DNA of 64,000 bases from Streptomyces sp. Y2F8-2 (lineage in GTDB: Bacteria; Actinomycetota; Actinomycetes; Streptomycetales; Streptomycetaceae), in NCBI RefSeq assembly GCF_014905555.1, contig NZ_BNGS01000005.1, positions 62,001 to 126,000 on the forward strand, written 5' to 3'. Both the position numbers and the translations under genes were made by a program. The first letter of the stretch is position 1. Each line of letters begins with the position of its first letter. Positions 8,264-16,593 of this stretch are shown piece by piece. The notes under the pieces are model-generated. The model was given only the letters and a program-made list of their open reading frames with translations, was not told where the DNA came from and ran no database searches.

Positions 8264-9160
8264 TCACCTGGCACGGGAATCGGGTGCGAGGATCACCGAG
8301 CGGGTCAGATGGCGCGGCCGGTCGGGATCGAGTCGGCGGGCGGCGGCGAGGGCGACGGCGAGCCGCTGGACGAGGAGGAGTTCGGCGAGCGGGTCGAGGC
8401 CGCCGGCCACCCACAGCGCTCCCGTCTCCCGGACCTGCGCGGCCAGTCGGTCGGGTGCCTCGCCGAGCATCCAGGTCGCGGTGGTGTCGGTGGTGATGCT
8501 GATGGGGCCGTGCCGGTACTCCATCGCGGGGTACGCCTCCGTCCAGGCCTGCGCGGCCTCGCGCAGTTTCAGCGCGGCCTCGTGGGCGAGCCCGACGGTC
8601 CAGCCGCGCCCCAGGAAGGTGAACTGCGTGCGCTGGACGAGCCCTTCGGGCAGCGGGGACTCCAGCGCGGTGCGGGCGTCGGCGATCACGGCGTCCGAGT
8701 GGAGGCCGAGGTGGGCGCGGAGCAGGGTGAGGGCGGTGGTGGCGAACCGGGTCTGGACGACGGAGCGTTCGTCGGCGAAGCCGAGCTCCACCACCTCGTC
8801 GGCGCACTCCGTCACGGACGTGCGCACATCGGCGGTGATCGCGGTGGTCCGCACCCGACCGCGGAGCCGGCCGAGGAGGTCGAGGACCTCGGTGGTGGTC
8901 CCGGACCGGGTGAGGGCGACGACCCGGTCGTAGGCCCGGCCGTGAGGAAACTCGGAGGCGGCGAAGGCGTCCGTCTCGCCCTGCCCGGACCGCTCGCGCA
9001 GCGCGGCCGCGGACTGCGCCATGAAGAACGAGGTCCCGCACCCCACGATCGCCACCCGCTCCCCCGCCGCCGGCAGCGCGTCCTTGTGCCCCTGCGCGCT
9101 CTCGGCGGCGCGCGTCCAGCACTCGGGCTGGCTGGTCAGCTCCTGCTCGACGTACGTCAT
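8264..9160 (-). CDS. SIS-domain sugar-phosphate isomerase/deaminase (AgaS-like)
   Basis: 298 residues with two SIS domains. The first has VAIVGCGTSFF and TRSGTTTEVLDLL; the second has LGRGWTVGLAHEAALKLREAAQAWTEAYPAMEYRHGP, as in GlmS and AgaS isomerases. AgaS deaminates and isomerises galactosamine-6-phosphate to tagatose-6-phosphate. The ATG at 9160 has GGAGG nearby; upstream in-frame codons would run into the operator region. It forms an operon with the class II aldolase and is divergent from the DeoR regulator. The exact amino sugar is inferred. Confidence 0.8.
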   Translation of the reverse strand: MTYVEQELTSQPECWTRAAESAQGHKDALPAAGERVAIVGCGTSFFMAQSAAALRERSGQGETDAFAASEFPHGRAYDRVVALTRSGTTTEVLDLLGRLRGRVRTTAITADVRTSVTECADEVVELGFADERSVVQTRFATTALTLLRAHLGLHSDAVIADARTALESPLPEGLVQRTQFTFLGRGWTVGLAHEAALKLREAAQAWTEAYPAMEYRHGPISITTDTTATWMLGEAPDRLAAQVRETGALWVAGGLDPLAELLLVQRLAVALAAARRLDPDRPRHLTRSVILAPDSRAR

Positions 9161-9185
9161 GCCGCACCCTCCCAGCCGAGGCAGT

Positions 9186-9235
9186 AATGCTTGCTCTTGC
9201 AAGATATAGCCAGATTTCGAGCACGATCAAGCATT
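9186..9235. promoter_or_regulatory. DeoR-type operator region between the SIS and deoR genes
   Basis: AATGCTTG at 9186-9193 and CAAGCATT at 9228-9235 are perfect inverted arms, and a palindrome CTTGCAAG lies at 9196-9203. Repeated CTTGC/GCAAG half-sites over about 50 bases between divergent genes fit DeoR-family cooperative binding. Confidence 0.5.
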
Positions 9236-9292
9236 GTGACGGAAGTGCTGTGCGCTAGGGTCACCCGCAAGGTCAAGGAAACGGAGAGTGGG

Positions 9293-10072
9293 ATGTCCCG
9301 CGACGCCCGCTGGAAGGCGCTGCTGGAGCTGCTCGTCGAGCGGGGCCGGCTGGAGGTCGAGGAGGCGGCGGCCGAGCTCGGGGTGTCGGCCGCGACGATC
9401 CGTCGCGACTTCGACCAGCTCGCGGAGCAGCAGATGCTGGTGCGTACCCGGGGCGGCGCGGTGGTGCACGGGGTCTCCTACGAACTGCCGCTGCGCTACA
9501 AGACCGCCCGCCGCACCTCGGAGAAGCAGCGCATCGCACAGGCGGTGGCCGGCCTGATCACGCCCGGCGAGGCGGTGGGTCTCACCGGCGGAACCACCAC
9601 CACCGAGGTGGCGCGGGCGCTCGCCGTGCGCGGCGACCTGGCGTCGGGCTCCCCCGCGCTGACGATCGTCACCAACGCGCTGAACATCGCCAACGAGCTG
9701 GCCGTGCGCCCCCAGTTCAAGATCGTGGTCACCGGCGGGGTCGCGCGACCGCAGTCTTACGAGCTGATCGGTCCGCTCGCGGACGGCGTACTCGGCCAGA
9801 TCACCCTGGACGTGGCCGTCCTCGGGGTCGTGGCCCTGGACGTCACGCACGGCGCGGCGGCGCACGACGAGGCGGAGGCAGCGATCAACCGTGTGCTGTG
9901 CGAGCGCGCCGCGCGCGTGGTCGTCGCGGCGGACTCCAGCAAGCTGGGGCAGCGCGCCTTCGCGCGGATCTGCGCGGTGGAGGCGGTGGACACCCTGGTC
10001 ACGGACACGGCGGCCGGGGCGGACACGGTGCGGCGGTTCGAGGAGGCGGGCGTCCGGGTGATCACGGCCTGA
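9293..10072 (+). CDS. DeoR/GlpR family transcriptional regulator
   Basis: 259 residues. The N-terminal HTH reads RWKALLELLVERGRLEVEEAAAELGVSAATIRRDFDQLAEQQMLVRTRGGAV, the DeoR signature. It is followed by a sugar-phosphate sensing domain (GEAVGLTGGTTTTEVARAL, TIVTNALNIANEL, ADSSKLGQRAFARI). The ATG has GGAGAG just upstream; a longer open frame reaches back to 9191 through the operator and is not credible. It is divergent from the SIS/aldolase operon, which it probably represses until a sugar phosphate accumulates. Confidence 0.9.
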   Translation: MSRDARWKALLELLVERGRLEVEEAAAELGVSAATIRRDFDQLAEQQMLVRTRGGAVVHGVSYELPLRYKTARRTSEKQRIAQAVAGLITPGEAVGLTGGTTTTEVARALAVRGDLASGSPALTIVTNALNIANELAVRPQFKIVVTGGVARPQSYELIGPLADGVLGQITLDVAVLGVVALDVTHGAAAHDEAEAAINRVLCERAARVVVAADSSKLGQRAFARICAVEAVDTLVTDTAAGADTVRRFEEAGVRVITA

Positions 10073-10172
10073 CGACGGAGGCCGGGGGCGGATCCGCTCC
10101 CCGTGCCGCCCCCTCGCCTTGCGCCTACCCTGGGACCTGCGGTGCGCGTACCCGGTGGTCAGGGAGGCTGCG

Positions 10173-12008
10173 ATGGCCGAAACGCCGAGCGAGCAGTACG
10201 GGCCCGGGCACTCCCGGTACCTGCCGATCGCCGACCACGGTCTGATCGGTGACATGCGCACCGTCGCCCTGGTGGGAAGCAACGGCACCATCGACTGGTA
10301 CTGCTGCCCCTCCTTCGACTGCCCGAGCGTGTTCGGCGCCATCCTGGACGCCGAGCGGGGCGGGTGCTTCGAACTCGCCGCGACGGTGCCGGGCCGCACG
10401 AAGCAGTTCTACTTCCCCGACACCAATGTCCTGATCACGCGGTTCTTCACCGAGGACGGCGTCGGCGAGGTGCAGGACTTCATGCCCGTCGGAGCGCAAT
10501 CGGTCGAGACCGAACGCCACCGGCTCATCCGGAGGGTCCTGTGCGTGCGGGGCTCCCTGCCCTTCCGGGTACGGGTGGCTCCACGGTTCGACTACGGCAG
10601 GCAGCCGCACACCCTGCGGCTGCTCGGTGACGTGGCGGTCTTCGAGTCCGCCGACCTGTCACTGGCCCTGACCGCCACCGTCCCCCTGGAAGGCGACGAC
10701 CGCGACGTGTGGGCCGACTTCAAACTCGCCGAGGGCGAGTCGACGGTGTTCACGCTGGACCAGGTCGGTGAACATCTGGCGCCGCGCATGTGCGCACGCG
10801 TCGAGGCCGAGAAACAGTTCTCCGCCACGGTGGAGTACTGGCGGCGCTGGCTGCACCAGTCCCGATACCGCGGTCGCTGGCGGGAGATGGTGCACCGCTC
10901 CGCCCTCACCCTCAAGCTGCTCACCTACGCCCCGACCGGCGCGATCCTGGCCGCGCCGACGACCAGCCTGCCCGAGCGGCTCGGCGGCGAACGCAACTGG
11001 GACTACCGGTACGTGTGGGTGCGCGACGCGGCCTTCTGCGTCTACGCCATGCTGCGGCTGGGGTTCACCGACGAGGCCGAGGCGTTCATGAAGTTCGTGA
11101 ACCGGCACATCACACCCGGCGACGGCGGACCGTCCGGCCCGCTGCAGATCATGTACGGCATCGACGGCCGCACCGACCTGCCCGAGTACGAAATCGACCA
11201 CCTCGAGGGCCATCAGGGCTCCGCGCCGGTCCGGGTCGGCAACGCGGCCGCCGACCAGCTCCAGCTCGACATCTACGGCGCCCTGATCGACTCCATCTAT
11301 CTCTACGACAAGTGGGCACAGCCCATCTCCAGCGACCAGTGGGACCAGGTCTGCGCGCTGGTGGACTGGGTCTGTGACCACTGGGACCAGCCGGACGAGG
11401 GCATCTGGGAGACCCGGGGCGGCCGCAAGAAGTTCCTGTACTCGCGCCTGATGTGCTGGGTGGCGATCGAACGGGCCATCCGGATGGCCCGCCGCCGCGG
11501 CCTGCCCGCCGACATGGTCCGCTGGCTGCAGTGCCGCGACACCATCTACCGGCGGATCATGCAGCGCGGCTGGTCCGTCAAGCGCCAGGCCTTCGTCCAG
11601 CACGAGGACGGCGACGTGCTGGACGCGTCCGTGCTGATGATGCCCCTGGCCAAGTTCATCGCGCCCACCGACCCCAAGTGGCTGTCCACGCTGGACGCAC
11701 TCACCCAGGACCTGGTCTCCGACTCCCTGGTCTACCGCTACGACCCACAGGCCAGCCCGGACGGCCTGCGGGGCGACGAGGGCACGTTCTCCATCTGCTC
11801 CTTCTGGTACGTCGAGGCGCTGGTCCGCGCCGGACGGCTGGACGAGGCACGGCTGGCGTTCGAGAAGATGCTCACCTACGCCAACCATCTGGGCCTGTAC
11901 GCCGAGGAGATCAGCCACACCGGTGAGCAACAGGGCAACTTCCCGCAGGCGTTCACGCACTTCGCCCTGATCAGCGCGGCGTTCAATCTCGACCGGGCGC
12001 TGGGGTGA
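10173..12008 (+). CDS. Glycoside hydrolase family 15 protein (trehalase/glucoamylase-like)
   Basis: 611 residues and no signal peptide, so cytoplasmic. The N-terminal beta-sandwich starts IADHGLIGDMRTVALVGSNGTIDWYCCPSFD. The (alpha/alpha)6 barrel carries GH15 hallmarks RNWDYRYVWVRDAAFCVYAML and, near the end, EGTFSICSFWYVEALVRAGRLDEA, where the catalytic acid is expected. Actinobacterial proteins of this type include the mycobacterial trehalase as well as putative glucoamylases, so trehalose is a likely substrate. Start chosen at the ATG with GGGAGG at 10162-10167. It is a single gene, convergent with the GH51 gene. Confidence 0.85.
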   Translation: MAETPSEQYGPGHSRYLPIADHGLIGDMRTVALVGSNGTIDWYCCPSFDCPSVFGAILDAERGGCFELAATVPGRTKQFYFPDTNVLITRFFTEDGVGEVQDFMPVGAQSVETERHRLIRRVLCVRGSLPFRVRVAPRFDYGRQPHTLRLLGDVAVFESADLSLALTATVPLEGDDRDVWADFKLAEGESTVFTLDQVGEHLAPRMCARVEAEKQFSATVEYWRRWLHQSRYRGRWREMVHRSALTLKLLTYAPTGAILAAPTTSLPERLGGERNWDYRYVWVRDAAFCVYAMLRLGFTDEAEAFMKFVNRHITPGDGGPSGPLQIMYGIDGRTDLPEYEIDHLEGHQGSAPVRVGNAAADQLQLDIYGALIDSIYLYDKWAQPISSDQWDQVCALVDWVCDHWDQPDEGIWETRGGRKKFLYSRLMCWVAIERAIRMARRRGLPADMVRWLQCRDTIYRRIMQRGWSVKRQAFVQHEDGDVLDASVLMMPLAKFIAPTDPKWLSTLDALTQDLVSDSLVYRYDPQASPDGLRGDEGTFSICSFWYVEALVRAGRLDEARLAFEKMLTYANHLGLYAEEISHTGEQQGNFPQAFTHFALISAAFNLDRALG

Positions 12009-12030
12009 GGCGGAGCGGCGTGCCGTTCCC

Positions 12031-13557
12031 TCAGCTCTGCGTGCGCGTCAGACGGATCATGTTCCAGGACAGGGGCTCCAGTCCGGCACGCAGGACCCCG
12101 TCCTTGACGAGGGTGCCGGTGGCCGGGTGCGGTGTCACCCGGTCGGGGTGGTCCAGGGTGTTGCGGGCGTCGGGGTCGGCGTCGGACAGCACCAGGTGCT
12201 CCTCGACGGTGTGCGCGTCGATGCCGCGCAGGTCGATCTCGAGCGGCAGCGCCTCGCTCTGACTCCGGTTGACGGCGAACACGGTGACGGCGCCGGTCTC
12301 GTCGTCGGTCACGGCGGTGGCGTGCAGCAGGGGCACATCGCCGAACCGGGCCGTGGGGTACGTGGGGCCGTCCACCTCGACGCGCAGCACCCGGCCGCGG
12401 CCGTGCCGCGATGCCTGGGCGAACGGGAAGAAGGTGGTCTGCCGCCAGGCGGGTCCGCCCGGCTCGGTCATGATCGGCGCGATGACGTTGACGAGCTGGG
12501 CGAGCGAGGCGGCGGTGACCCGGTCGGCGTGCCGCAGCAGGGCGATCAGCAGCGAGCCGAAGACCACGGCGTCGGTGACGGTGTAGACGTCCTCCAGCAG
12601 GCGCGGCGCCTGCTGCCAGTCCTCGACGTGATGCGGGTTGGGCCGGCTCTGGTACCAGACGTTCCACTCGTCGAAGGAGAGGTTGATGCGCTTGGTCGCC
12701 TTCAGCCTGGCGCGGACGTGGTCGCAGGTGGCCACGACCGACTCGATGAAGTGCTCCATGTCGACCGCGGAGGCGAGGAAGGAGTCCCGGTCGCCGTCGG
12801 TCTCCTCGTAGTAGGCGTGCAGCGAGACGTGGTCGACGAGGTCGTACGCGGCCTCCAGAACGGTCGCCTCCCAGGCGGCGAAGGTGGACATCCCGGAGCC
12901 CGAGCTGCCGCACGCAACCAGTTCCAGGTCCGGCTCGATCATCCTCATGGCGCGGGCGGTCTCGGCGGCGAGCCGCCCGTACTCCTCGGCCGTCTTGTGA
13001 CCGATCTGCCAGGGGCCGTCCACCTCGTTGCCCAGGCACCACATCCTGATGCCGTACGGCTCCTCGCCGCCGTGGGCGATGCGCAGGTCGGACAGTTCGG
13101 TGCCGCCCGGGTGGTTGCAGTACTCCAGCAGCCGTACCGCGTCCTCCACTCCGCGGGTGCCGAGGTTGACGGCCATCATGGGCTCCGCGCCGGTCTTGCG
13201 GCAGAAGTCCATGAACTCGCCGAGGCCGAACTCGTTGGTCTCGGTGGTCTTCCAGGCGAGGTCGAGGCGCACCGGCCGCTCCTCGCGCGGTCCGACGGTG
13301 TCCTCCCAGCGGTAGCCGGAGACGAAGTTGCCGCCTGGGTAGCGCACGGTGGTGACGCCCAGCTCCCGGATCAGCGCGAGCACGTCCTGCCGCAGGCCGG
13401 CGGGGTCGGCGGCGGGGTGGCCCGGTTCGTACAGACCGCTGTAGACGCAGCGGCCCAGGTGTTCCACGAACGACCCGTACAGACGGGGGTGGACGGTTCC
13501 GATCCCGAAGGCCGAGTCGAGGGTGAAGCGTGCGGGGGTGGTGGCGGGGGCGGACAT
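12031..13557 (-). CDS. GH51 alpha-L-arabinofuranosidase, intracellular
   Basis: 508 residues without a signal peptide. The GH51 catalytic acid/base lies in WCLGNEVDGPW (E178) and the nucleophile in LSFDEWNVWY (E297). The N-terminal GSFVEHLGRCVYSGLYEPGHP and RYPGGNFVSGY blocks are also typical. It removes L-arabinofuranosyl residues from imported arabino-oligosaccharides. It leads a minus-strand run followed by lactonase, KDG kinase and KDPG aldolase homologues, although its own position is the most 3' of that run. This suggests the cluster feeds on arabinogalactan- or arabinan-type sugars. Confidence 0.9.
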   Translation of the reverse strand: MSAPATTPARFTLDSAFGIGTVHPRLYGSFVEHLGRCVYSGLYEPGHPAADPAGLRQDVLALIRELGVTTVRYPGGNFVSGYRWEDTVGPREERPVRLDLAWKTTETNEFGLGEFMDFCRKTGAEPMMAVNLGTRGVEDAVRLLEYCNHPGGTELSDLRIAHGGEEPYGIRMWCLGNEVDGPWQIGHKTAEEYGRLAAETARAMRMIEPDLELVACGSSGSGMSTFAAWEATVLEAAYDLVDHVSLHAYYEETDGDRDSFLASAVDMEHFIESVVATCDHVRARLKATKRINLSFDEWNVWYQSRPNPHHVEDWQQAPRLLEDVYTVTDAVVFGSLLIALLRHADRVTAASLAQLVNVIAPIMTEPGGPAWRQTTFFPFAQASRHGRGRVLRVEVDGPTYPTARFGDVPLLHATAVTDDETGAVTVFAVNRSQSEALPLEIDLRGIDAHTVEEHLVLSDADPDARNTLDHPDRVTPHPATGTLVKDGVLRAGLEPLSWNMIRLTRTQS

Positions 13558-13604
13558 GGCTGCCTTTCAGGTGGGATGCGTGTACGGGACGTCGTGCGGG
13601 CTTT

Positions 13605-14678
13605 TCAGAGGGGAAGCGTGCAGACCACCGACGGCAGGGATGCCGCCGGGGCGGGCTGTTCGAGGGTGCCGTCGTCCCGGACCCGCAGCGCGGCGAGGGT
13701 GCCGCTGTGCTGGTTGGCGACGAGGAGGTGACCGGCCGTCAGGGTGAGGCCGCGGGGCCAGGTGCCGCCGCTGGGGACCTCGCCGATCGGCGTCAGGCCG
13801 GAGCCGGTGATCCGGAACGCGGCCACCGTGTCCGCTCCGCGGTTGGTCACCCACACGAAGCGCCCGCACGGGGAGGCGACGATCCCGCCGGGATAGTTGT
13901 CGACGTCCTGGGCCGTGGTGGCGGGCACGGCGGAGCCCGCCGTCAGGATGCCCGTCCCGGCGTCGTAGCGGTGGCAGGTGACGGTGGAGGAGAGCTCGTC
14001 GGCGCTGAACACCAGCTCGCCGTCGGGGGCGAACGCGAGATGGCGGGGGCCGGAGCCGGCGCGCAGCCGGCTCACCGCGGTCTGTGCGAGCGTTCCGGCG
14101 CGGGTGTCCAGCACATAGGCGAACACCGCGTCCGCGCCCAGGTCGGTGGCCAGCACGAAGCGGCCCGACGGGTCGACGACGACCTGGTGGGCGTGGCTGC
14201 CCTCCTGCCGTCCGGTGACCGGGCCCGACCCCTCGTGCACGACGACGTCGGTCGGCTCGCTCACCCGCCCGTCCTCGTCGAGCCGGTGCACGGCCACGGT
14301 GCCGGGATCCGTGTCGCTGCCGTAGTTGGCGGTCAGCAGCCAGCGGCCGTCGGGGTGGACGGTCAGGTGGCACGGGTTCGTCCCGCCGCCGGCGACCGGG
14401 GTGCCCAGGGTCGTCAGGGCGCCGTCGAGCTGCCGGGTGACCGCGGTGACGGTTCCGGGGTCGGTCTCGTTCGTGCTGTAGACGACGTCCAGGGTCGGGT
14501 GCGCCGCCAGGAAGGAGGCGCCGCTGACGGGCAGCGGTGGCAGCCCGCTCTCGGGGGCCGGACGGCCGCTCGCCGGATCGAAGCGCACGACGGCGAGTCC
14601 GGCGCCGTCGCCCCCGGTGTCGGGTGTGTAGGAGCCGGTGAGGACGAGGAGGGGGCCGGACGAGGCAGGTGTGGGCAT
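13605..14678 (-). CDS. Lactonase family protein (7-bladed propeller, YkgB/Pgl-like)
   Basis: 357 residues of repeated propeller blades with HPTLDVVYSTNE, HPDGRWLLTANYG, DPSGRFVLATDLGAD, GSGPRHLAFAPDGELVFSADE and SPCGRFVWVTNRGAD, the pattern of the 6-phosphogluconolactonase-like (PF10282) family. No signal peptide. In this setting it could hydrolyse an aldonolactone to the aldonic acid after the SDR dehydrogenase step. AAGGAAA lies 13 bases before the ATG. It is 45 bases downstream of the kinase gene and 47 bases upstream of the GH51 gene, all on one strand. Confidence 0.8.
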   Translation of the reverse strand: MPTPASSGPLLVLTGSYTPDTGGDGAGLAVVRFDPASGRPAPESGLPPLPVSGASFLAAHPTLDVVYSTNETDPGTVTAVTRQLDGALTTLGTPVAGGGTNPCHLTVHPDGRWLLTANYGSDTDPGTVAVHRLDEDGRVSEPTDVVVHEGSGPVTGRQEGSHAHQVVVDPSGRFVLATDLGADAVFAYVLDTRAGTLAQTAVSRLRAGSGPRHLAFAPDGELVFSADELSSTVTCHRYDAGTGILTAGSAVPATTAQDVDNYPGGIVASPCGRFVWVTNRGADTVAAFRITGSGLTPIGEVPSGGTWPRGLTLTAGHLLVANQHSGTLAALRVRDDGTLEQPAPAASLPSVVCTLPL

Positions 14679-14723
14679 GGGCTTCGCGGGACTTTCCTTG
14701 AAGGGGGACGGTGGCGGGGCTGT

Positions 14724-15683
14724 TCAGCGGACGTTGTCGTCGTGGTGGTCGAGCAGGGCCAGTTCGGAGCGGCGGGGCAGGCCCTCCCAGTCGCCCGCGG
14801 TGCTGACCGCGAAGGCGCCGAGGAGGGCAGCCGTCCTCAGCCGCTGCTCGGGTGGCTCACCCGCCAGCAGTTCGGCGAGGTATCCGGCGGCGAAGGCGTC
14901 CCCCGCGCCAACGGAGTCGTGGACGCGCACGGGTATCGCGGGCTGCCGGTGCGGCTGTCCGTCGAGGAGGGCGAACGCTCCCTCGGCACCCAGTTTGATC
15001 ACGGCACCGGACGGGCCGAGGTCGCGGATGCCGCGGGCGAGTTCCACCGGGTCGTCGGTGCCGGGGACCGCGAGCCGGGCCTCGTGCGGTGATGCGAAGA
15101 CGAGGTCGCAGCGGCGCAGCAGCGGCAGCAGGGCGTTCCTGGCCTCCTCCTCGCCCCACAGCAGGGAGCGGAAGTTGATGTCGAGTGAGAGGGTCACCCC
15201 CGCGTCGGCGGCGATGTCCACGGCCCGGGTGACGGCCTTCGCGGGTCCGTCGCCCAGCGCGGGGGTGATCCCGGTGAGGTGCAGGACGGCCGCGCCGGCG
15301 ACGACGTCTTCGGGGATGTCCTCGGGGGACAGTCCGGCACCGGCCGTGCGGGTGCGGTAATAGCGCGTACGGTGGTGGCCGGCGGTGCGCCGTTCCTTCA
15401 GCATGAGCGACGTGGGGGCGGGGTCGCGTACGGCGAGGACGGTGACCCCTTCCGCGCGCAGCTCGCGCAGGACGAGGTCGCCGAGAGCGTCCTCGCTGAC
15501 ACGGCCGATCCAGACGGCGCGGCCGCCGAGCCGGCTGACCCCCACCGCGACGTTCGACTCCGCTCCGGCGAGCCCGAGACGCAGATCGGCGCCCAGGGAC
15601 AGCGGGCCCGGCTGCGACGCCGACAGGGCCGCGAGGGTCTCCCCGACCGTCACCAGGTACGGCGTGCGCGGGGCGCTGTTCAT
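14724..15683 (-). CDS. kdgK: PfkB family 2-keto-3-deoxy-sugar-acid kinase (KdgK-like)
   Basis: 319 residues of the ribokinase/PfkB fold: substrate-side GLAGAESNVAVGVSRLGG and C-terminal DSVGAGDAFAAGYL (256-269) with the catalytic Asp262 and anion hole. The motif SLDINFRSLLW and the neighbour KDPG aldolase point to 2-keto-3-deoxygluconate or -galactonate phosphorylation. The ATG overlaps the aldolase stop (ATGA), so the two are translationally coupled. The open frame extends well past 15683 but that part is antisense to the aldolase frame. Confidence 0.85.
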   Translation of the reverse strand: MNSAPRTPYLVTVGETLAALSASQPGPLSLGADLRLGLAGAESNVAVGVSRLGGRAVWIGRVSEDALGDLVLRELRAEGVTVLAVRDPAPTSLMLKERRTAGHHRTRYYRTRTAGAGLSPEDIPEDVVAGAAVLHLTGITPALGDGPAKAVTRAVDIAADAGVTLSLDINFRSLLWGEEEARNALLPLLRRCDLVFASPHEARLAVPGTDDPVELARGIRDLGPSGAVIKLGAEGAFALLDGQPHRQPAIPVRVHDSVGAGDAFAAGYLAELLAGEPPEQRLRTAALLGAFAVSTAGDWEGLPRRSELALLDHHDDNVR

Positions 15684-16363
15684 CGGCCGACCTCCTCGGC
15701 GGTGGTCGCCCCGACCGTGTCGAGCACGGTGCGCGCCCTCTCGGTGAGCGCTTCCAGGGCCGTCGCACTCGGATCCCGGTCCGCTCCGCGCAGCAGCGGC
15801 GAGCCGATGCCCACGGCACGGGCTCCCGCGTCGATGTAGTCGCGCGCCTGGGCGATGTCCACGCCGCCGACGGCCATCAGCGGGATCTCCGGCAGCGGCG
15901 CGCGCAGTTGGCGCAGATGGGCGGGGCCGCCCGAGCAGGCCGGGAAGAGCTTGACCGCGGCGGCGCCCGCCTGCCACGCGGCGGCCACCTCGGTCGGCGT
16001 CCAGGCACCCGGGTAGCACGGGATGCCGCTCTTCGCGGTGCTGCGGATCAGATCGGCGTCCACGACCGGGGAGACGAGGAACTCGGCTCCGGCTGCCAGC
16101 GCGTCACGGGCCTGGCCGGTGGTCGTCACGGTACCGGCGCCGACCGCCACCGCAGGTCCGAGGTCGTCCCGGATGCAGGACAGGGCGTCGAGGGCACCGA
16201 CGGTGGTGAGGGTGACCTCCAGGCAGGAGATGCCGCCGTCCGCGAGCGCCCGGGCCACGGCGGGCAGTCCGGAGGCGTCGGCGGACCGGAGGATGGCCAT
16301 GATCCGGGTCCGGCCCAGCTGCGGGGTGATGGGGGGACGCTCCATCACCCCACCGGCCTGCAC
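15680..16363 (-). CDS. KDPG/KDPGal aldolase family protein
   Basis: 227 residues from GTG 16363 (AAGGAA 10 bases upstream); an ATG at 16345 is the alternative. Class I aldolase of the Eda type: Glu49 in CLEVTLTT and Schiff-base Lys138 in VKLFPA, with GAGTVTT and AVGGV loops. It cleaves 2-keto-3-deoxy-6-phospho-gluconate or -galactonate to pyruvate and glyceraldehyde-3-phosphate. It is the first gene of the minus-strand operon, divergent from the LacI regulator at 16594. Confidence 0.85.
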   Translation of the reverse strand: MQAGGVMERPPITPQLGRTRIMAILRSADASGLPAVARALADGGISCLEVTLTTVGALDALSCIRDDLGPAVAVGAGTVTTTGQARDALAAGAEFLVSPVVDADLIRSTAKSGIPCYPGAWTPTEVAAAWQAGAAAVKLFPACSGGPAHLRQLRAPLPEIPLMAVGGVDIAQARDYIDAGARAVGIGSPLLRGADRDPSATALEALTERARTVLDTVGATTAEEVGR

Positions 16364-16505
16364 GACTTGCCGATTCCTTGCATGTCGGTCATGCGAAGTT
16401 CCTTTGGCAGAAGGTCCGGTGTCATGTCCGGTTGGCCGACGTGCTGGGCCGTACGCAGAACTCTTGTTGGGCTTCGCCCAGATATATCGTCTATTTCCGT
16501 CTGAG

Positions 16506-16555
16506 GAAACCGGTTGACCCCGACTCCCGCGGACGTTAAGTTCCGTCGCCGGAAC
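16506..16555. promoter_or_regulatory. Promoter/operator between the aldolase operon and lacI
   Basis: AACCGGTT (16508-16515) is a central-CG palindrome of LacI-operator type and overlaps a -35 TTGACC (16514-16519). A -10 candidate TTAAGT lies at 16536-16541, 16 bases on. GTTCC/GGAAC arms at 16540-16555 form a second inverted repeat over the expected start of transcription. Both suggest LacI autoregulation and control of the divergent operon. Confidence 0.45.
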
Positions 16556-16593
16556 GTGTCAAGACCTCCCAATCCAGCGAGAGGGGTGCCCTG

